Position numbers and translations under genes: made by a program. Under the pieces are notes generated by a model that had not been told where the DNA came from, did not search any database, and saw nothing but the letters and a program-made list of their open reading frames with translations. Below, one piece after another: positions 35,001 through 41,000 of a stretch of DNA of 64,000 bases. Location of the stretch: assembly GCA_050084985.1 (NCBI GenBank), contig JBITNC010000001.1:163990001-164054000 (forward strand), in the 5' to 3' direction. Numbering within the stretch: position 1 is the first letter of the stretch; each line of letters opens with the position of its first letter. This DNA is from Nageia nagi (taxonomy: Eukaryota > Pinophyta).

Positions 35001-38000
35001 GACCCTAAATAATGCGATAGTGTAATTAATTAGGGGAATTAACACATGCACTATTTGGCCTATTAGTTAGTTGACATAAAGTAGGAATATGACAATAGAT
35101 GATTAAGCATACATGTTTGTTTCACTAATATGCATATTCGATTGATTAAGGAAAAGCATACATCAAGAACGAGCAATATCATATACACTAGTACGGCGTC
35201 AATGCCCTAGTAACAATACGTCGCCGACGTTGTGTTAATGATCAAATTAAAGATGTGACGAAAGATGAAATGATAAGCGAACGAATGATTTATCAATATA
35301 ACGAAAGTATGATAATTCTTGAGATAAAAGATTCTCTTGTTATAGATAAGAAGAGCTTGCAAAGGTTTGCTTTGCAAATGATGTTTGAGTCCTTGATTCT
35401 CTATCCAATCTTCAATTGATAGAAGCCTTGGGTCTTCTGTAATCTGCCCCTTGTCTAGTCTCTTTTTGACAATAATTCCATCCTTTGCCTTTGTATGTCT
35501 TTAATGCCTTTATATAGGGATGCTTCTATTATAGGATTTGACCCCTTGTATAATCCACAAGGGTCAAATATATAGCCTACACCTCTTTTATACATTTTAA
35601 ATCCTTTTTTAAATAATACATTGTTAAGGGATTAAAATGATTTATTAAATACATAAAGGTTCATTTTGAGACATCTACATTTGCCCCTCTTTGGATGTGT
35701 GATTGAAGCAATGAAATTACATGTCAAAAGAAGAAGTGTAGTAAAGATATAGAAGAAAGTTTTCTGATCTTTTTGCTGATGCTATCTTTTGCTGAAGATG
35801 AATGGTTGATGTTGAGGGACCTTGTGTTGCCCCCCTTTTGACTTGGGTGCCCAAGGAGAGATCCTTGAGTGGAGTAGTCAAGGCAAAAGTTGCTGAAGAA
35901 GTTGTCTTCAGGAATACTGTTTGGATGACTATAAAAATCCATATCCAAGGTTGGAGATGGAAGATATGATTTGCCTCCCTTATACTGTTTCAATCATGAA
36001 TCAATCGTTCCGTTGTGTTTCATACTCAAGAACCATTCGCACTTACGTCCATGCCTCGAAACAAAGAGGTTACGCTTTGGATTGGTGGAAATGACAATGA
36101 AATGTACGCCGTTGGTGGCCCAACAAACTGTAAGCACGGCGTTGGCGCCTTGATTTTGACTATAATTTTCTTTTGTTTGCTAGATCTGTGTACCTGCAAT
36201 GAAATGTCAGTCATAAAACAATGATGGATGCACAATAAGTTGTTTCGTCCATTGGAGATGATCTAATGTCAACATCTTGCTTTCGTGAATGATCTCAATT
36301 TATCTCACCAATTTTTGCCAAGCATCTCGCCAATCTGTTAGGCCTACTTTCATCATGAATGATTATGATGCATCTCACCAATCTTTAGGCCTCAATCAAC
36401 CTGGTCAATAATGGTTTATGTATTTTTCATGAAGTATCTCACCAACTTTAGGCCTACTTTTTTGAATGACCTTGGTGCATTTCTCCAATCTTTAAGCCTA
36501 CGCCATCCTGGTCCAGTCATTGTTCAAGTATTTTTCACGAAGCATATCACCAATATTTAGGCCTACTTTTGTGAATGACTATGGTGCATCTCACCAATCT
36601 TGAGGCTTACTTTTGTGAATAACCTTGGTGCATCTTAGCAATCTTTAGGCCTACACCGTCCTGGTCCAACCATTGTTCAAGTATTTTTCGTGAAGCATCT
36701 CATTAATCTTTAGACCTACTTTCATGAATGATTGTGATGCATCTCACCAATCACTGACATTGTCAGCAATGGTTGAAGTATGTTTCATGAAGCATATAAC
36801 CAATCTACAGGCCTAGTGAATGACCTCATTGCATCTTGCCAATCTTTAGGCGTACACAGACTTGCTCAACAATGGTTCAAGTATTTTCCATATTCATAAA
36901 ACAGATTGTATGCAATGATGAAGGCAATCTAGTGCAGATTTAAGGCTGAGAAATTATATAAATAACAAATAATGCAAAGATTTCCATTCGGAAATAGGAA
37001 CCTCACGATTTTAGTTATGCGTGTGGTTTAGATTTACATTTTCCGCAACAACTTACATAGTAAGAAATTCATCATTCTTTTGTGACTATCAAGATTGCAG
37101 ATTATTTTTTTGCACAAGCTCTATTGCTTGACATGTAGATAGAAACAATTCTATTTCTATATCACAAAGCAATATTGCATGTTGTTTGACATTTAAATAA
37201 CTAAAGCAGAACTTGGAATATACAGGCATTCCCCATTCACTTCAAATACTGGAGAAAGGATAGATAAATTGATCGAATATGCTTCTTGAGACCATGAGAT
37301 AGAAATCAGCTGTTGCGGATGTTTCACAAAATATATTGATTCTCTTCTAATTACAACTTAACACATTCAAAGTTATGACTGCTCACCGACATTATTATCT
37401 ACCATATTACAAAATGGCTACTGCAATATCTCCAAGCACAAGATGTGGCATCTGAGCCACATGTATAACCAGCTTAACGTGAATCATTATAGAGACATCT
37501 TTTGTAATCCCTAAATACATCTTTATTCTTCTGACATAAATGAGTTTATATTTTTCAATACAGTTCAGAACATGCACTAAGAGGGATCACGACAGAGATA
37601 CCTTTATGCACAGGTTATGCCCAATATGTAATGGTTCGCTAAAACTTTATTTACATGTCTTCATAAGATAATAATTTACTGGAGGCTTAAAGGATGGAGA
37701 ACAAGAGGAAAACCTCTTATTTAAAAGAACGATAATAATTTAGCAGACTCCATCCATAAGGCCTTATTCAAATTCCTAGCACATTCTGTCTAAACAGAAT
37801 GTTGTTTTTTTCTCTCTTTTTTTAATAAGTCAAGCGACTTTATTCCTGATTTCTCATGTTCATTAGCCTTGCTTGTTATAATGCATACTCACATGAGTGC
37901 CTAATATTTGCTAATGCCCCTGACACATAAGTATTTACTTATGGCCCCATTACAGATCTCATGTTCATTGATTGCTACAATATGGGCATTGTTGCCAATT

Positions 38001-41000
38001 TTGAGGTCCATGCCTCAATGATACTACTGTGCTTTTTTGTAATTTTCTAAATCTATGAAGTAAACAATTGTCAATTTACTAGCATTGAATTCTTGTTACA
38101 GTTTATTCCCAATAGACTGTAAATAACGTTGCTACCAATTCTCAACAGGATATATTCCCAATTGTTTTCTATATGCTCAATTTTCTTAATATGGAAATTC
38201 AGAAACAAATTTGAATTGGAAACACCTAGAGCAACTTCTAAATGCAAGGCTTTCTTGATATAAAATTCTGAATTAATTTTGAAATAAGAAACCTACAAAA
38301 GAGCAATTTCTAGATATAAAATTCTGAATTAATTTTGAAATAAGAAACCTCCAAGAGCAATTTCTAAATGCAGAGATTTTTTTAATTTTGATATAAAATT
38401 CTGAATTAATTTCAAAATAAGTAAACTTCAAGAGAAGTTTCTACATGCAGGATATTTGGATATACAATTCTGAATGAATTTCGAAATAAAAAATCCTCGA
38501 GCAATTTCTAAATGCAGGGTTTTCTGGATATAAAAATTTGAATTATTTTTAAGATAAGGAATACCCAATAGCAATTTCTAAATTTAGAGTTTTTCTGGAT
38601 ATAAAACTCTGAATTAATTTTGAAATAAAAAACCCTCGAGCAATTTCTAAATGCAAGGTTTTCTGGATATAAAATTCTTAATTAATTTTAAAATAAGACA
38701 CCCTCAATAGCAATTTTTAAATGTAGTTTTTTTTTTTGAAATAATTTTAAAATATGAAACACAGAGTTATTTCTATATGTACATTTTTCTTGAAATAAAT
38801 TTGAATTTGAAACCCCAAAACAATTGCCAATGCAAAGTTTCATGGACAATTCTTTTGATTTCCCTCTACGCTAGGGTTTATTTCTTTTTTTTTTCACATT
38901 TCTGATAGAAGTTAAGTGTACCCTCTCAATAATATCTTTATGAAGCATTAAATTATCTTCAACATACAGAAACTGAAATTTAAAACAACAAATTGCAGGT
39001 TGAAGAGCTCATAGTTCATAAATTTTTTGAGGGTTTTTGAGTTTGCAGAATTGAAGCATATTAGTTTCATTTTTTTAGGGTTTTCTTGCGAAATTATATA
39101 CCCAACTTGCATATTCTTGGTGGAAATTCTGAATATTTAGACAGAAAGTATCAATAATACAAACATAAATTTATCCAACAATAGTTAGGGTTTTGCAAAC
39201 ACAGTTTGCAACATTTCTAGTAGAAAAATACCCTTAAAAAGAGTATGCTCTAGTTCAACTTGTAAATGTAACAAACAATCAGAATTTCAGAAGAGAAGAA
39301 AACATTATAAACTAAGTATCAAAGGTTTTTAGCCTTAACTTTGCCAAACAAGGGTGTGTGAATGGCTAACGATTTGTAACGGTGCTCTCTTCTTTTTCTT
39401 CAGATTTTGATAGCATAATCTCCTTTGGCTATCTCTACACTGTTCCCTCTTTCCATGTCTTCACATAGCCTCCAACTTAAATATTCACATGCACCTTAAT
39501 AGTATTCTCCTTCCCTTCCTTGTCGTCCTTCCTTCATGGGCATAAATGCTTTCTGTCTTAGGGAGGATAGATTTCCCTTCGTAATGTCCCAAATTAGCAA
39601 AAAAAATATTTTACTCAAAAGAGCAAATTCCAAACCACAACAATTTTTATTTTATCAAAATGAATCAGATCTGAAATTAAATTGCAAGTTTGGAACCAAG
39701 AACAATGCTCAAAATTTGTCCATAAATGCCCAAGGGCTGGACGTCACACTCCCAAGCACATACGACTAGATCTACACCACAAATAGTCACAATGCTCCCC
39801 AGGACTGGATGAACCACAGCAAGGCTGAGAAACACCCAAGAATGGCCCTCAAGGCTGGACGAACCTACTCAAATTGGATGAACCTTCCAAAAGGCTCAAA
39901 TGATTGATCTGAAGGTTGGATCTAATATCTAGAACACAATTGCTCTAGAGCACCTTGTGAATCCTGAGGGATCCACTTCTATGAACATAAAGGTTTTCGT
40001 CCTTGGTTCACAAAAGCTCCTTGAAGGTTTTCATCCCCAAGAAACATCCTCATTGCGGGTTTTCATCCATAGGAAGGGAAGAAACTAGCTTGACGGCTAA
40101 GTCTCAAGATGTTGATGATAGATAGCAAAAATATGTCCTTGAAAATGATGTGCGCCTCCTTCAAATAGTTGGACATCCCATTTGAGGGTCTAGATCTCAC
40201 CCCAAAGTCATGCATTACTGGATGCCACACTGCGGATCACCAAATGCCACTTAGGAAGTACAAAACTCACACATAGACATCTATGCCACATGATTACAAG
40301 TTAGAGAACAAATTAATGCTTCAAAAATACTCCTAGATAGGGGATGTCCCACTTAGAGATGACTAATTCTCTTTTGGGGCTCACAATTGTTCATAAAGTC
40401 CCATTATTAATTAAAAATATAAAAAATCACTCCTAAGTACAATAAAATACTCATACATATCATAATACACAATCAGACATCCCTAGGAGAGGGATGCACC
40501 ACCCTTGGTGACAAAATATGACATCACGAAGCAACTAAGTGGAGCGCTCCATGTGCGCATAGCTGAGCAATCTTGCACAAGTCTCCAAACTCCTCCGTGG
40601 GTCCTATTGGAATATTTTTCCTTCCTCTTACAAAGATTGCCTAGGGATAAATGGAAAGGCATTCAACATGTGGTCAAGGTTGCGTGACTAACGTCCACTT
40701 GCAAGGACTGGTTACCCCAAGGTTTCTATATCTCAAAGGATGGTTTGTGGTGGTGATAAGAACTTGTAATGACTTAGTGGGAGGAAAGATGGCAACTGTT
40801 ACCACGTTTTACTGTGGGCACTGGAGTTGTTTTGCACCAATTGAGAGGATAGACTTTTGACGGTAAAAAAAAAAATGGAAAATAACAAAGGGAGGGTAAA
40901 AGGAAGTGCAAAGTGGGGATGATGATTGCATACGAGATGTATTCATTCAGAGACAAGTTCACCAATGGGTCAGTGGTTAGATCATCTTCCCTTCGGGTTT

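Noticed and set aside
36290-36890. CRISPR-like array
   Set aside because: Repeats are diverged, contiguous and in a plant intron; there are no unique spacers of constant length between identical repeats.
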